Source: Sulfurospirillum arcachonense DSM 9755
GTDB lineage: Bacteria > Campylobacterota > Campylobacteria > Campylobacterales > Sulfurospirillaceae
DNA length: 64,000 nucleotides
Assembly (NCBI RefSeq): GCF_000597725.1
Contig: NZ_JFBL01000002.1
Span: forward strand, 124,001-188,000
Direction: 5' to 3'
Shown here: piece after piece, positions 34,180 to 44,890 of the stretch
Position numbering within the stretch: position 1 is the first letter of the stretch
Layout: each line of letters opens with the position of its first letter
Notes under the pieces: generated by a model
The model's input: only the letters and a program-made list of their open reading frames with translations
Databases searched by the model: none
Told to the model about the DNA's origin: nothing
Program-made: the position numbers and the translations under genes

Positions 34180-35529
34180 ATGAAGAGAATCTTAACATTA
34201 TTAATGTTAGCAAGTGGTGCTTGGGCATCAGGGGGAGAGGCATTGACAGGAACATGGGTTGGTATTTCTTGTTTAGTGATTTTTATAATGGGTTATTATA
34301 TAATTGCAGCAGAAGAGACATACCATATAAATAAAGCTAAGCCAGCACTTTTTATTGGTACATTTATTTTTATGCTAATTGGTGTTTACTTTTTTATGAA
34401 TGGTTTAGATAGAGAAGCTCTCCATCATGAAGTGAAACTTCTTATCTTAGAAATTGCAGAAATATTCTTTTTTTTATTTGTTGCAATGACTTACATAGAA
34501 GCATTAATAGAAAGAAATGTCTTTAATACTTTAAAATATAACCTAGTATCAAAAGGCTATTCTTATAAAAAACTTTTTTGGTTAACAGGTGTTATTGCAT
34601 TCTTTTTAAGTCCGATTGCGGACAACTTAACAACAGCACTTATTCTTTCTACAGTGTTAATTACAATTGAGCAAAAAAATAAATTATTTTTAGTACCGGG
34701 TGCTATTAATATAGTAGTTGCAGCAAATGCTGGTGGTGCTTGGAGTCCTTTTGGAGATATAACAACTCTTATGGCCTGGACTGCAAAAAAGGGAGAATTC
34801 GTAGATTTTATATTCTTATTTCCTGCAGCTGTAGTTGGTTGGTTAATAACAGCATATCTTTTATCTCTTTATGTTCCAAAAGATAAACCAAATTTTGATG
34901 CAGATAATGAACCTAAAGTATCAATTTTAAAAGGTGGTAAAATTATCATTGGATTGGGAATATTTACAATTTTTTCTGCAGTAATGGCACATCAGTTATT
35001 TCATCTTCCAGCTATGTGGGGAATGATGTTTGGTCTTTCTTTACTTAAACTTTATTCTTACAGATTAAAAAGAAAGCATGATGAACATATAGAAATATTT
35101 AAATCAGTAAGTAAAATAGAAAACGATACATTACTATTTTTCTTTGGTATTTTAGCAGCAGTTGGTGGTTTACACTTTTTAGGTTTCCTAGATTTAGCAG
35201 TTAAATTATATGATACAGCAGGAGCAACTACAGTAAATATTGGTGTAGGTTTTCTTTCCGCTATCGTGGATAATGTACCTGTTATGAGTGCTGTTTTGAA
35301 ATCTAACCCAGAGATGGGTATTGACCAATGGATGTTAGTAACTTTAACAGCCGGTGTAGGTGGTAGTTTAATTAGTTTTGGATCTGCTGCTGGTGTTGGT
35401 GTTATGGGAAAACTTAGAGGGATTTATACATTTTCAGCTCATATGAAATATTCTTGGACGGTACTTGTAGGATATGTGATTTCAGTAATCATTTGGTATG
35501 TTCAATTTGAGATATTTGGACTTATGTAA
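34180..35529 (+). CDS. nhaD: Na+/H+ antiporter, NhaD type
   Basis: A 449-residue polytopic membrane protein of the NhaD family in the ion-transporter superfamily, exporting Na+ for protons. It starts with a signal-like segment (RILTLLMLASGAWA) and has about 12 further membrane helices. Conserved blocks are FFLSPIADNLTTALILS, NAGGAWSPFGDITTLMAW, and SAIVDNVPVMSAVL in the second half, the pseudo-symmetric pair of the fold. It is 9 bp after nadB. Sodium export fits the number of Na+-coupled systems in the window. Confidence 0.93.
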   Translation: MKRILTLLMLASGAWASGGEALTGTWVGISCLVIFIMGYYIIAAEETYHINKAKPALFIGTFIFMLIGVYFFMNGLDREALHHEVKLLILEIAEIFFFLFVAMTYIEALIERNVFNTLKYNLVSKGYSYKKLFWLTGVIAFFLSPIADNLTTALILSTVLITIEQKNKLFLVPGAINIVVAANAGGAWSPFGDITTLMAWTAKKGEFVDFIFLFPAAVVGWLITAYLLSLYVPKDKPNFDADNEPKVSILKGGKIIIGLGIFTIFSAVMAHQLFHLPAMWGMMFGLSLLKLYSYRLKRKHDEHIEIFKSVSKIENDTLLFFFGILAAVGGLHFLGFLDLAVKLYDTAGATTVNIGVGFLSAIVDNVPVMSAVLKSNPEMGIDQWMLVTLTAGVGGSLISFGSAAGVGVMGKLRGIYTFSAHMKYSWTVLVGYVISVIIWYVQFEIFGLM

Positions 35530-35579
35530 CAGTGTTTTTATAAAAAAATTAGATGATAAATTATAAGGATAAGAATTAA

Positions 35580-37118
35580 ATGAAAGAAGTTCCAATAGTA
35601 GTTTTGGATTTTGGCTCACAATATACGCAGCTAATAGCAAGAAAATTAAGAGAAGAGGGTGTTTATTGTGAAATAGTACCTTATAGTGAAAAAATAGAAG
35701 ATATTAAAAAAAGAAATCCAAAAGGGATTATTCTAGGAGGAGGACCAGCATCTGTTTACGCTGAGGGTTCTTATCATCCTGATAGTGAAATATATAATTT
35801 AGGCTTACCAATTTTAGGTATTTGTTATGGAATGCAATTGATTAACCAATATTTTGGTGGTAGTGTAATTCCTGCAGATCATCAAGAATATGGAAAAGCA
35901 AAGTTAAGCTTTCAAAGTGACCATGGTATCTTTAAAGATACAACATGTGGCCAAATAGTTTGGATGAGTCACGGTGACAAAGTTGATAAACTTGCCGAAG
36001 GATTTTGTAAAATTGGATTTAGTGAAAATTCACCTTATGCTGCGATTGCTGATGAAGATAGAAAAATTTACGCATTCCAATTTCATCCAGAAGTATATCA
36101 TAGTGTAGAAGGAACAAAACTTCTTAAAAACTTTGCTAAATATATTTGTAAATGCGAAAGCACATGGAACATGGGCTCATTTGCAAAAGAAAAAATTGAA
36201 ATCATTAAAAAGCAAGTTGGCGATAAAAAAGTTTTATGTGCTGTAAGTGGAGGTGTTGATAGCTCTGTTGTTGCAGCTTTATTAAATGAAGCAATAGGCG
36301 ATAAATTAGTTCCTGTTTTTGTTGATAATGGACTTTTGCGTTATAAAGAACGTGAACAAGTTGAAGCCATGTTTAAATCAAAATTAGGTGTTGACCTTAT
36401 TACGGTTGATGCAAGTGAGCAATTTTTATCTAAGCTAAAGGGTGTTACTGACCCTGAAAAGAAAAGAAAAATTATAGGTGAAACTTTTATTGAAGTATTT
36501 GATAAAGAGGCTAAAAAACATGATGGTATTGAGTTTTTAGCACAAGGTACACTTTATACTGATGTAATTGAATCTGTATCAGTAAAAGGTCCTTCAAAAA
36601 CTATTAAATCTCATCATAATGTTGGTGGTCTTCCTGATTGGATGACATTTGAACTAGTTGAACCTTTAAATGAAATTTTTAAAGACGAAGTAAGAAAGTT
36701 AGGACTTGAATTAGGACTTCCAAAAGATATGATAAGTCGTCATCCTTTTCCTGGACCTGGACTTGGTATTAGAATAATGGGTGAAGTGAATAAAGAAGAT
36801 TTGAAGGTTTTGAGAAAAGCAGATGTGATTATGCTTGAAGAACTTCACTCAACTGGATATTATGAAAAAACATGGCAAGCATTTACTGTACTTTTAAATG
36901 TTAAAAGTGTTGGTGTTATGGGTGATAATAGGACTTATGATAATACTGCTTGTGTAAGAATTGTAGAAGCGACAGATGGTATGACAGCAACTTTTGCTCA
37001 TATTCCTCATGAAATACTTGAAAATATTAGTAGAAGAATTATCAATGAAGTTGATGGAATAAATAGAGTAGTTTATGACATCAGTTCAAAACCGCCAGCA
37101 ACTATTGAGTGGGAATAG
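35580..37118 (+). CDS. guaA: GMP synthase (glutamine-hydrolysing)
   Basis: A 512-residue two-domain enzyme that aminates XMP to GMP. The glutaminase domain has the nucleophile Cys in [10 protein letters not shown] and the His-Glu pair in [10 protein letters not shown]. The ATP-pyrophosphatase loop is [15 protein letters not shown]. The C-terminal dimerisation domain has [12 protein letters not shown] and ends KPPATIEWE, the universal C-terminus. A degenerate second copy of this last stretch lies 61 bp downstream (37179-37208). Confidence 0.98.
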   Translation: MKEVPIVVLDFGSQYTQLIARKLREEGVYCEIVPYSEKIEDIKKRNPKGIILGGGPASVYAEGSYHPDSEIYNLGLPILGICYGMQLINQYFGGSVIPADHQEYGKAKLSFQSDHGIFKDTTCGQIVWMSHGDKVDKLAEGFCKIGFSENSPYAAIADEDRKIYAFQFHPEVYHSVEGTKLLKNFAKYICKCESTWNMGSFAKEKIEIIKKQVGDKKVLCAVSGGVDSSVVAALLNEAIGDKLVPVFVDNGLLRYKEREQVEAMFKSKLGVDLITVDASEQFLSKLKGVTDPEKKRKIIGETFIEVFDKEAKKHDGIEFLAQGTLYTDVIESVSVKGPSKTIKSHHNVGGLPDWMTFELVEPLNEIFKDEVRKLGLELGLPKDMISRHPFPGPGLGIRIMGEVNKEDLKVLRKADVIMLEELHSTGYYEKTWQAFTVLLNVKSVGVMGDNRTYDNTACVRIVEATDGMTATFAHIPHEILENISRRIINEVDGINRVVYDISSKPPATIEWE

Positions 37119-37178
37119 AATATAAAATGTTCAATAATTTAATTTTTTTCATTAATAGTTGTATTAAGGTTTCTGTGA

Positions 37179-37208
37179 AAACCACCAGCAACTATTGAAT
37201 GGGAATAA
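37179..37208 (+). pseudogene. Remnant of a second guaA 3' end
   Basis: These 30 bases match the last 30 of guaA (37089-37118) at 27 positions and also read KPPATIEWE-stop. The three differences are synonymous or in the stop codon (CCG to CCA, GAG to GAA, TAG to TAA), as expected if the copy once coded. Upstream the match decays. It looks like the 3' stump left when guaA was replaced or duplicated. Its GGGAAT now supplies the ribosome-binding site of the next gene. Confidence 0.7.
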
Positions 37209-37212
37209 TAGT

Positions 37213-37854
37213 TTGAATATATACCTCCTTAGTGATACTTATCATGAGGGGGTAATCAATTTACCTCAAATCAAGATTACATGTAAAGCTATAAATCTTG
37301 ATTTGACCTCTTATGATGCACTTATTTTTAGTTCTAAAAATGCAGTTAAGGCACTTTGTGAAACAAATAGTGATTGGAAAAAAATACCCTCTTATGCAAT
37401 AGGTAATCCAACAGCAAATTACATAAAAGAAAATGGTGGGTTTGTAGAGTATATATCTAAAAGTGCTTATGGAAATGATTTTGCCAAAGAGATAATAAAA
37501 AACTTAAAAGGTAAAAAAGTTCTTTTTTTAAGAGCTAAAAAAGTTCTTTCAGATTTAGAAAATATATTAAAAAAGGCACAAATAGATATAGCTTCACAAA
37601 TAGTCTATGAAACTACATGTAATGATGAGAACAAATTCTTAACATTGGAAAAAAAATCTATTTTTATTTTTACGTCGCCTTCGACGGTAGAGTGTTTTTT
37701 TAAACATTATAAATGGGATAAAAGTTATAAAGCAGTTTGTATAGGCAAAGTAACAGCAAAAGCACTTCCTTTAACAATAACTCCTTATATAAGTGAAACT
37801 CAGACAATTCAGTCGTGTATTACACTTTCTAAAACATTAATTAAGCAAAGTTAA
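37213..37854 (+). CDS. hemD: Uroporphyrinogen-III synthase
   Basis: A 213-residue HemD-like protein, which closes and inverts ring D of hydroxymethylbilane on the way to haem, sirohaem and cobalamin. The family is poorly conserved; visible signs are YDALIFSSKNAVKALCE, ALGN-like YAIGNPTANYIKENG, KKVLFLRAKK, and IFIFTSPSTVECFF near the end. The start is taken as TTG 37213, eight bases after GGGA, rather than TTG 37195, which lies inside the guaA remnant. A single-gene hemD separate from hemC is usual in this class. Confidence 0.8.
   Translation: MNIYLLSDTYHEGVINLPQIKITCKAINLDLTSYDALIFSSKNAVKALCETNSDWKKIPSYAIGNPTANYIKENGGFVEYISKSAYGNDFAKEIIKNLKGKKVLFLRAKKVLSDLENILKKAQIDIASQIVYETTCNDENKFLTLEKKSIFIFTSPSTVECFFKHYKWDKSYKAVCIGKVTAKALPLTITPYISETQTIQSCITLSKTLIKQS
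37277..37286. repeat. TTACATGTAA palindrome
   Basis: Exact copy in hemD, encoding Ile-Thr-Cys-Lys. A one-base variant (CTACATGTAA) is at 37613-37622 in the same gene. Confidence 0.8.
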
Positions 37855-37862
37855 CATATAAT

Positions 37863-37871
37863 TGATATAAG
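37863..37871 (+). promoter_or_regulatory. Extended -10 promoter of the probable 6S RNA
   Basis: TGATATAAG is placed so that transcription starts near 37878-37881, exactly where the RNA structure begins. A second TATAAT is at 37857-37862. Confidence 0.55.
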
Positions 37872-37878
37872 ATTATTA

Positions 37879-38078
37879 ATCACTCCTGGGTGAAGCGATA
37901 ACCGTATTAATGAGGGTCCAACAGATTGTATTTGTGGAACGTGTATCTTTTTGGTGTGTCTGTGATTTTGTTTGAACTTTTGAAAAACAGTGAGAAGTTG
38001 TAGCCTAAAAAAAAGGTTAGTTCTACGTCGTTGGCTTTATATGGGCCGCAGCGTAAACGGGGCGCCCACTCGGGTTTT
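37879..38078 (+). ncRNA. ssrS: Probable 6S RNA upstream of purD
   Basis: A GC-richer, non-coding stretch of about 200 nt between hemD and purD. The ends pair as a closing stem typical of 6S RNA: CCTGGGTG (from 37885) with CACTCGGG (38067-38074), then GCG with CGC, then CCGT with ACGG, separated by small internal loops. CCAAC with GTTGG could extend the central region, and TTTT follows the closing stem. Length (160-200 nt expected) and the CGGGGCGCCCACT 3' arm fit. 6S RNA binds sigma-70 RNA polymerase by mimicking an open promoter. SRP RNA, tmRNA and RNase P do not fit. No covariance search was possible. Confidence 0.68.
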
Positions 38079-38111
38079 AAATTTTAATTAGTATTATATT
38101 TTGGAGTTTTA

Positions 38112-39380
38112 ATGGATATTTTGGTTATTGGTAGTGGTGGACGTGAATACTCTATAGGTCTTGCATTGAGTAAAGATGAAAATGTTGGTAAACTCTATTT
38201 TGCCCCAGGTAATGGTGCTACATGTAGACTTGGTGAAAATATATCAATTGAAGATAAGGAAGAATTAGCAAACTTTGCTAAAAATAATAATGTGGATTTA
38301 ACGATAGTTGGTCCAGAAGCTCCTTTGGTTGATGGACTTGTAGATGTTTTTAAATCACATAACCTAACAGTCTTTGGTACTTCAAAAGCAGCTGCACAAC
38401 TTGAAGGTTCTAAAATTTTCATGAAAAACTTTTTAGCGAGAAATCAAATTCCAACTGCTGCATATATTGAAACTCAAGATGTTCAAAAAGCAAATGATTT
38501 TATAGATACCCTTGATACTCCTATAGTTGTTAAAGCAGATGGCTTATGTGCTGGTAAAGGTGTTATTATTGCACAAAGTCATGATGAGGCAAAAGCAGAA
38601 GCAGCCGATATGCTTAGTGGTGAGAGTTTTGGAGATGCTGGAACTTCTATTGTAGTAGAAGAATTTTTAGATGGGTATGAGCTTTCGGTATTTGCTATTT
38701 GTGATGGGGAAAACTATAAAATACTTCCTGCAGCACAAGATCATAAAAGATTGTTAGATAATGATGAGGGACCAAATACAGGTGGAATGGGTGCTTATGC
38801 TCCAACTCCTTTAATAAACGATGAATTATACAAAAAAATAAATGAAAGAGTAGTAGACCCAACTCTTGCTGGTATGAAGGCTGAAGGGTATCCTTTTGAA
38901 GGTGTTCTTTTTATTGGGCTTATGATAATAAATGGTGAACCCATTGTACTTGAATATAATGTACGTTTTGGGGATCCTGAATGTGAAATACTTATGCCTC
39001 TTATAAAATCTCCAGTGAGTGATCTTTTTTATAAGGCAGCCACTAAGGATTTGGAAAATTTAAATATAGAATTAAGTGATAAATATGCCGTATGTGTTGT
39101 AATGGCAAGTGAAAATTATCCATATAAAAGCTCAGTTCCTGCTGAGATTATTGTAAATGAATCAATAAATAAAGAGATAAAAAAAAATACACATATTTCA
39201 TATGCAGGTGTGAGTTTAGAAGATGGAAAATTGTTTGCAACAGGCGGAAGAGTTCTTCTTTGTGTTGGTCTTGGTGATAGTATAAAAGAAGCAAGAGATA
39301 GAGCATATTCAAGATGTGGAGATATTCATTTTGTTGGTAAAAAATTTAGAAGTGATATTGCATATCAGGCACTTAAATAA
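38112..39380 (+). CDS. purD: Phosphoribosylamine-glycine ligase
   Basis: A 422-residue ATP-grasp enzyme that makes glycinamide ribonucleotide in purine synthesis. It begins [15 protein letters not shown]. The ATP-grasp lid and loop include [15 protein letters not shown], and the metal-binding C-terminal part has [19 protein letters not shown] stands six bases before the ATG. The next gene overlaps the stop (TAATG). Its leader follows the probable 6S RNA, so partial read-through is possible. Confidence 0.97.
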   Translation: MDILVIGSGGREYSIGLALSKDENVGKLYFAPGNGATCRLGENISIEDKEELANFAKNNNVDLTIVGPEAPLVDGLVDVFKSHNLTVFGTSKAAAQLEGSKIFMKNFLARNQIPTAAYIETQDVQKANDFIDTLDTPIVVKADGLCAGKGVIIAQSHDEAKAEAADMLSGESFGDAGTSIVVEEFLDGYELSVFAICDGENYKILPAAQDHKRLLDNDEGPNTGGMGAYAPTPLINDELYKKINERVVDPTLAGMKAEGYPFEGVLFIGLMIINGEPIVLEYNVRFGDPECEILMPLIKSPVSDLFYKAATKDLENLNIELSDKYAVCVVMASENYPYKSSVPAEIIVNESINKEIKKNTHISYAGVSLEDGKLFATGGRVLLCVGLGDSIKEARDRAYSRCGDIHFVGKKFRSDIAYQALK

Positions 39381-39835
39381 TGACAGAAGAAGAGATAATA
39401 GAAAAATTTGAAAGAGAAAATATAACTCTAGCTCCTATTTCTAAACGTTTTTTTGCTCATGTTATTGATATGTTTTTAATTAATATATTGATTAATATAT
39501 TGTATTCAGGCTCATTAGAAAACTTTACTGGAAATGAAGAGCAAATTGATGCTTTAATGAAATTACTATTTATAATCATTACATTACATGTAGCATATCA
39601 AACTTTTTTTGTTTATATGTATGGAGCTACTTTGGGTAAGATATTTATGAAAATTAAAATTGTAGCGACGTATGATTTAGAAACTCCATCTCTAACAAAT
39701 GCTTTAATTAGAGCTATTATGAGAAATGTAAGTGAGATTGTTCTATTTTTAGGATTTTTCTGGGCTTTAACAAATCCGAAAAGAGAGACATGGCATGATA
39801 GAACTGCTCAAACATTGGTTGTAAATGTTTTTTAA
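39380..39835 (+). CDS. RDD family membrane protein
   Basis: A 151-residue inner-membrane protein of the RDD family (named for Arg-Asp-Asp), here seen as PISKRFFAHVIDMFLINILI near the N-terminus. Three or four membrane segments follow (about 28-48, 60-85, 110-135), with YMYGATLGKIFMKIKIV between them and TWHDRTAQTLVV at the end. Some RDD proteins transport Na+ or other solutes, but most are uncharacterised. It overlaps purD by one base and lptD by 11, as in the Campylobacter gene order. Confidence 0.88.
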   Translation: MTEEEIIEKFERENITLAPISKRFFAHVIDMFLINILINILYSGSLENFTGNEEQIDALMKLLFIIITLHVAYQTFFVYMYGATLGKIFMKIKIVATYDLETPSLTNALIRAIMRNVSEIVLFLGFFWALTNPKRETWHDRTAQTLVVNVF

Positions 39836-41930
39836 AATAATAGGCTATTTATTAATAGCAATAATTGCTTTACAAGCTAGTGATCAAAAAGTAGAAATTC
39901 TTGCAAATACTTTAGACAAAATAGGTACAATGATACATGCTAAAGATGATGTTGTACTTTACAGTGAGAAGTATATTATAACAGCAGATGAAGCTTATTA
40001 CGACCACAATAGTAGTGATTTAGAACTTATTGGAAATATTACTATTATGGAAGGGATAGATTTCTCTTCAAGAAGTGGATATGCCAAGTTAAATTTAAAA
40101 AATGATAGTGGTAAACTAACTCCAATGTTTGGTTATAGTGGAGAATCTAGATTATGGGTTAAATGTGATACGAGTACTTTTGATGAAAAGTATTATTTAT
40201 TTAATAAGTCAATAACATCAAGTTGTGATGTTAAAAATCCAGATTGGAAAATTGGTTTTACATCAGCTGAATACAATAGAGAAAGTAAGTTTTTGCATAT
40301 GTATAATACTCTTTTTTATGCAAAAGATGTGCCTATTTTTTATCTTCCATATTTTGCATTTCCAACTGATAAAGAAAGAAGAAGTGGTTTGCTAAGACCA
40401 GATATTGGATTTGGTAGTAGCGAAGGCTTGTATTATCTGCAACCAATTTATTTTGCACCACAAGTAAATTGGGATTTTCAGTTAAATCCACAAATTAGAA
40501 CAAATAGAGGTGTAGGGCTACATGGTAAACTTAGATTCGTTGATTCTGCTTACTCTGCAGGTCAAATAACTTTAGGTAAATTTAAAGAAAAATCAAAATA
40601 TGCGGAAGAAAATGATTTAAAAAATGTAAATCATTATGGTTATGCTATTGAATATGATAGAAGTAAATTGTTTAGTGGATATATAGATGATGAAGCTGAA
40701 GATGGTTTATGGTTGGATTTTAATTATCTTAATGATATAGATTATTTAAATACTATGAATAAAGAAGATGAAGATGAAGATCAGTTAATTCAATCAACTA
40801 TGAATTATTATATAAAACGCGATCTAGATTATTTTGGTTTATATGCAAAATATTATATTGATACATCTAAAGTTTCTAATGATGATACCATTCAAGAAAT
40901 ACCAACTTTTCACTACCATCGGTTTACTAACAGTATTTTAGCCGATAATGTTTTTTATTCAGTTGACTATAAAACAACAAACTTGACTAGTAAAACGGAT
41001 TTAGATGCAATTACTCATCAAGTAGATGCCCCAATCACAATATATTTTCCTCTTTTAAATGATTTTTTACATTTTAAAGCAAGTGAGAATGTTCATATCG
41101 CAAAAATAAATTATGAAAGAGGGTTAAAAGAAGATGATGGTAGTGTCGTAGAAAATTTTCATACGTTATCTTTGTATACAGAATTAGCAAAAGCATATGA
41201 TAATTTTTTTCATACTATTTATTTTGGAGTTGATTATACAATACCAGGAAACAACAAAAAAAGTGATGGTTTTATACGAATAGAAAATGATACTAGTTTA
41301 GATGAATTTGACTCTTTTTTTCTCAATAGGCGAGAAAATTTATCAATAAACTTAGTAGAATATTTTTATAATTCAAATGGAAGAAAAATAGTAAGTCACT
41401 CATTAAAACAATCAATTATACTAGATGATTTAGCAGCAGATGAGTATAGATATCAAGATTTAAGTAATGATGTGCAATTTTATTTTTCAAAGGATTTAAC
41501 CTTAAAAAATCTTTTGAATTATTCACATAAAAATGCAAGGTTTTCAAAATTACAAACATCACTTAATTGGACATTAGAAGAGTATTCATTGAGTTTTATT
41601 CATACTTATCAAAAAGATGAACAAAATGAAATAGATAATTATCTTACTTTTTCAGTCAATACAGATTTTGTAAAAAATTATAATTTATTTGCCAGTACAA
41701 ATTATGATATAGAAGAAGACTATTTTAAATCTTGGCAAGTTGGCTTGATTATGAAAAAGAAATGTTGGGATTATAGGCTTACTTATAGAGAAGAGAGAAC
41801 ACCTAAGTTAACGAGTGCTGGTAGTGATTCAACGAATAAGAAAGGTGTATATTTGATGTTTAATTTATATCCTATTGGTGGAGTTCAATATGGATTTACT
41901 AAAGAAACTAAAACGGATACCACTGAATGA
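39825..41930 (+). CDS. lptD: LPS-assembly outer-membrane protein LptD
   Basis: A 701-residue outer-membrane protein that inserts lipopolysaccharide into the outer leaflet with LptE. The signal peptide (FFKIIGYLLIAIIALQAS) is followed by an OstA/LptA-like beta-jellyroll (about 20-130, DEAYYDHNSSDLELIGNI). The beta-barrel follows, with the family hallmark PIFYLPYFAFPTDKERRSG and GLLRPDIGFGSS. It is shorter than E. coli LptD (784) but normal for Campylobacterota. An LptM-like lipoprotein at 32602 may assist it. Overlaps both neighbours. Confidence 0.93.
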   Translation: MFFKIIGYLLIAIIALQASDQKVEILANTLDKIGTMIHAKDDVVLYSEKYIITADEAYYDHNSSDLELIGNITIMEGIDFSSRSGYAKLNLKNDSGKLTPMFGYSGESRLWVKCDTSTFDEKYYLFNKSITSSCDVKNPDWKIGFTSAEYNRESKFLHMYNTLFYAKDVPIFYLPYFAFPTDKERRSGLLRPDIGFGSSEGLYYLQPIYFAPQVNWDFQLNPQIRTNRGVGLHGKLRFVDSAYSAGQITLGKFKEKSKYAEENDLKNVNHYGYAIEYDRSKLFSGYIDDEAEDGLWLDFNYLNDIDYLNTMNKEDEDEDQLIQSTMNYYIKRDLDYFGLYAKYYIDTSKVSNDDTIQEIPTFHYHRFTNSILADNVFYSVDYKTTNLTSKTDLDAITHQVDAPITIYFPLLNDFLHFKASENVHIAKINYERGLKEDDGSVVENFHTLSLYTELAKAYDNFFHTIYFGVDYTIPGNNKKSDGFIRIENDTSLDEFDSFFLNRRENLSINLVEYFYNSNGRKIVSHSLKQSIILDDLAADEYRYQDLSNDVQFYFSKDLTLKNLLNYSHKNARFSKLQTSLNWTLEEYSLSFIHTYQKDEQNEIDNYLTFSVNTDFVKNYNLFASTNYDIEEDYFKSWQVGLIMKKKCWDYRLTYREERTPKLTSAGSDSTNKKGVYLMFNLYPIGGVQYGFTKETKTDTTE

Positions 41931-42622
41931 TACAAGCTTTAAGTGAGATTAGTTTTAAAAACAGGGAGGATGCGGCAACTAAATTAGTTGATGTTTTGCC
42001 AAAAGATCAGATGCAAAATGATGATTGGTTAATAGTTGCAGTTTCTACTCAAGCGGTACCAATAGCAAATGAAGTTGCTAAAAAATTAAATTTATATTAT
42101 GATTTGCTTTTTTTTGAGCATATATGTGCCCCAAATAATAGTAAATGTACTATTGGTATGGTAAGTGAAACGGAAGAAATAGTTTTACATAATGAGCTTG
42201 TTGATTCTTTTGGAATCAATCTTGATTTTATCTATGGGGAAGCTCATAGAAGGTATGAAGAAAAAATATTACCAAAAGTATATAAATACAGAAAAGGAGA
42301 TTTAATTGGTTCACTAGAGGGGAAAAATGTTTTATTAGTAGATGAGGGTTGCGAAACAGGTATGACTATAATGACAGCAGTTAAAACAGTTATAAATGGT
42401 GGGGCTAAATCAGTAGCTTATGCTACACCAATACTTTCAAATGACGTAGCTATATCTCTAGAACCAGTGACTGATGAAATATTTTCTGTACACAAAGTTA
42501 TAAATTTTGTTGATGTAGATTTTTATTATCAAATGTTAAAAGAGTTAGACACAGAGGATGTGTTAGAAATAATTAGTAATAGCAAAAATTATTTGCCGTT
42601 TCAAAAAAGAGGAGAAAAATAA
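41927..42622 (+). CDS. Phosphoribosyltransferase-family protein
   Basis: A 231-residue cytoplasmic protein with a type I phosphoribosyltransferase fold. The PRPP-binding loop reads VLLVDEGCETGMTIMTA, close to the usual VLLVDDxxxTGxT. An N-terminal phosphate loop could be VAVSTQAVPIANEVAKK. The substrate is unknown. The ATG overlaps the lptD stop (ATGA) and pnp begins right after its own stop. Campylobacter has an equivalent, uncharacterised gene between the RDD gene and pnp. A nucleotide-salvage role next to PNPase is possible. Confidence 0.82.
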   Translation: MIQALSEISFKNREDAATKLVDVLPKDQMQNDDWLIVAVSTQAVPIANEVAKKLNLYYDLLFFEHICAPNNSKCTIGMVSETEEIVLHNELVDSFGINLDFIYGEAHRRYEEKILPKVYKYRKGDLIGSLEGKNVLLVDEGCETGMTIMTAVKTVINGGAKSVAYATPILSNDVAISLEPVTDEIFSVHKVINFVDVDFYYQMLKELDTEDVLEIISNSKNYLPFQKRGEK

Positions 42623-44863
42623 ATGGAATATAAAATAGAAGTGAATAATCAAGAAGAGATTTATGACATAGGAAAAGTAGCAAGACAAGCTGCTGGTTCT
42701 GTTATGTTAAAAATTAAAAATACAGTTATTTTAGCTGCAGTATCAAGAGATGATACCCCAGTAGATGGTAACTTTGTTCCATTAACTGTTCAATACATAG
42801 AAAAAACATATGCTGCGGGTAGAATACCTGGTGGATATATTAAGAGAGAAACAAAACCAGGTGATTTTGAAACATTGACTTCAAGAATTATTGATAGAAG
42901 TTTACGTCCACTTTTTCCTGATGGGTATGCATATCCTACACAACTTACACTTTTTGTACTTAGTTGTGATCCAGAAGTTGATTTACAAGTAGCTGCTTTA
43001 AATGCTGCAAGTGCTGCAGTATATCTTTCTGATATACCAATCAATAAAAATGTAGCTGGTGTAAGAATAGGTTGTATTGATGGACAATACGTTGTAAATC
43101 CGAGCAATACAGAATTAAAAAATAGTTCTTTAGACTTGTATGTGGCTGGTACAAAAGAAGAACTTCTTATGATAGAGATGCGCTCAATCGCAACTAATGA
43201 AAGTATTCCAATGCCAATTGCAGCAATTGATCCTATGCTTGATCCTGCATTAAGTGAGAATTTAGTTGCAACACAAAGTGCAAACGAATTTGATGAAGAT
43301 GCTATTTTAAAAGCAATTGATGAAGCTCAAGCTGCAATTACTGCTGCAACAAGTGCATATGAGACTATTTTTACTCCTCTTAAAAAAGAAGATGCAATAC
43401 TTGAATATAAAGCTGATTTAAAAAATGACTCTATTTATGCATATGTTGATGAATTTTATAAAAATGATGTGAAGCGTGCAATTGAGAAAATGGCAAAAAG
43501 CGAGAGAGCAAGAGATTTAGATGAAATTATAAAAACTATTATGGCTGATGATATTGCTGTAACTGAAACTTGGGAAAAAGAATTAGTAAGTGCAGTTGTA
43601 AATGAGTATAAGAAAAAAATAGTTCGTGAAATGATTGTATTTGAAAGAGTAAGGGCAGATGGAAGAGATCTTACAGAAGTAAGACCAATTAGCATAGAAA
43701 CAAATTTACTTCCAAATGCACATGGTTCATGCTTATTTACTAGGGGTCAAACACAAGCATTAGCAATTGTGACCCTAGGTGGAGATAAAGATGGACAAAT
43801 GTATGATAAGCTTACAGAAAAAAATGTAGAGACTGATGATTTCATGGTCAATTATAATTTTCCAGGATTTTCAGTGGGGGAAGCAGGACCTCTTAGACCT
43901 CCAGGACGTAGAGAATTAGGACATGGTAATTTAGCTCGTCGTGCGTTAGAGCCTCTTTTAGATGTAAATAGATTACAAACTATTAGATTAGTTTCAGAAA
44001 TATTAGAATCAAATGGTTCTTCATCTCAAGCAACTATATGTGGTGGTTCACTTGCTCTTCGTGCTGCGGGATTAAAAACAGAAAAATTAGTAGCAGGTAT
44101 TGCTATGGGTCTTGTTTTTGAAGGTGATAAACATGCTGTTTTAACTGATATTATGGGGCTAGAAGATCATGATGGAGATATGGATTTTAAAGTAGCTGGA
44201 ACAAGAGATGGTGTTACAGCACTTCAAATGGATATAAAACTCGGTGGTGTTTCTCGTGATGTTTTAAAAGAAGCACTGTACCAAGCAAAAGAAGGTCGTG
44301 ATCATATTTTAGAAATTATGGAAAAAGCAGATGAGGAAATAGTTATCAATAATGATATTTTGCCTAAGTTAGAGCTTTTTAGTATTGATCCTTCAAAAAT
44401 TGTTGATATTATTGGACAAGGCGGCAAGGTTATTAGAGAATTAATTGAAAAATTTGAAGTATCAATTGACCTTGAACGTGAAAAAGGTGAAGTAAAAATT
44501 GCAGGTGGCAGTAAAACAAAAGTAGAAGCTGCTAAAACAGAAATTATGGAAATTGTTAATAAACCATCATTTGGTGGCCGTGGTGGCGGAAGAGATAATA
44601 GAGGTGGAGGACGTCCACGTCGTGAAGAAAAACCAGTTCCAACATTTGCTGAAGGAGAAGTTGTAGATGGTAAAGTTGTAAGAATTGTTGATTTTGGTGC
44701 ATTTGTACAACTTCCTGGTGACATAGATGGACTTCTGCATGTAAGTAAAATTGCTGATCATAGAGTAGATAAAGTAAGTGATTACTTAGAAATTGATCAA
44801 GCTGTAAAAGTAAAAATATTAAAACAAAATGGTAGAAAAATAGAATTAGGCTTGGAAAAATAA
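42623..44863 (+). CDS. pnp: Polyribonucleotide nucleotidyltransferase
   Basis: A 746-residue phosphorolytic 3'-5' exoribonuclease, a core RNA degradation enzyme. It has two RNase PH domains (about 1-220 and 340-550) joined by a helical linker, then KH ([16 protein letters not shown]) and S1 ([20 protein letters not shown]) RNA-binding domains. A Gly/Arg-rich stretch ([19 protein letters not shown]) between KH and S1 is an added feature and may aid RNA contact. Catalytic-region blocks such as [19 protein letters not shown] are intact. It starts immediately at the end of the phosphoribosyltransferase gene. Confidence 0.98.
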   Translation: MEYKIEVNNQEEIYDIGKVARQAAGSVMLKIKNTVILAAVSRDDTPVDGNFVPLTVQYIEKTYAAGRIPGGYIKRETKPGDFETLTSRIIDRSLRPLFPDGYAYPTQLTLFVLSCDPEVDLQVAALNAASAAVYLSDIPINKNVAGVRIGCIDGQYVVNPSNTELKNSSLDLYVAGTKEELLMIEMRSIATNESIPMPIAAIDPMLDPALSENLVATQSANEFDEDAILKAIDEAQAAITAATSAYETIFTPLKKEDAILEYKADLKNDSIYAYVDEFYKNDVKRAIEKMAKSERARDLDEIIKTIMADDIAVTETWEKELVSAVVNEYKKKIVREMIVFERVRADGRDLTEVRPISIETNLLPNAHGSCLFTRGQTQALAIVTLGGDKDGQMYDKLTEKNVETDDFMVNYNFPGFSVGEAGPLRPPGRRELGHGNLARRALEPLLDVNRLQTIRLVSEILESNGSSSQATICGGSLALRAAGLKTEKLVAGIAMGLVFEGDKHAVLTDIMGLEDHDGDMDFKVAGTRDGVTALQMDIKLGGVSRDVLKEALYQAKEGRDHILEIMEKADEEIVINNDILPKLELFSIDPSKIVDIIGQGGKVIRELIEKFEVSIDLEREKGEVKIAGGSKTKVEAAKTEIMEIVNKPSFGGRGGGRDNRGGGRPRREEKPVPTFAEGEVVDGKVVRIVDFGAFVQLPGDIDGLLHVSKIADHRVDKVSDYLEIDQAVKVKILKQNGRKIELGLEK

Positions 44864-44890
44864 AATAAGCTTAATCATTTTTTAACCATA

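Noticed and set aside
44302-44724. 140-codon antisense frame in pnp
   Set aside because: It mirrors the Gly/Arg-rich KH-S1 linker of pnp and is Ser/Pro/Leu-rich, as expected of a reverse-strand shadow.
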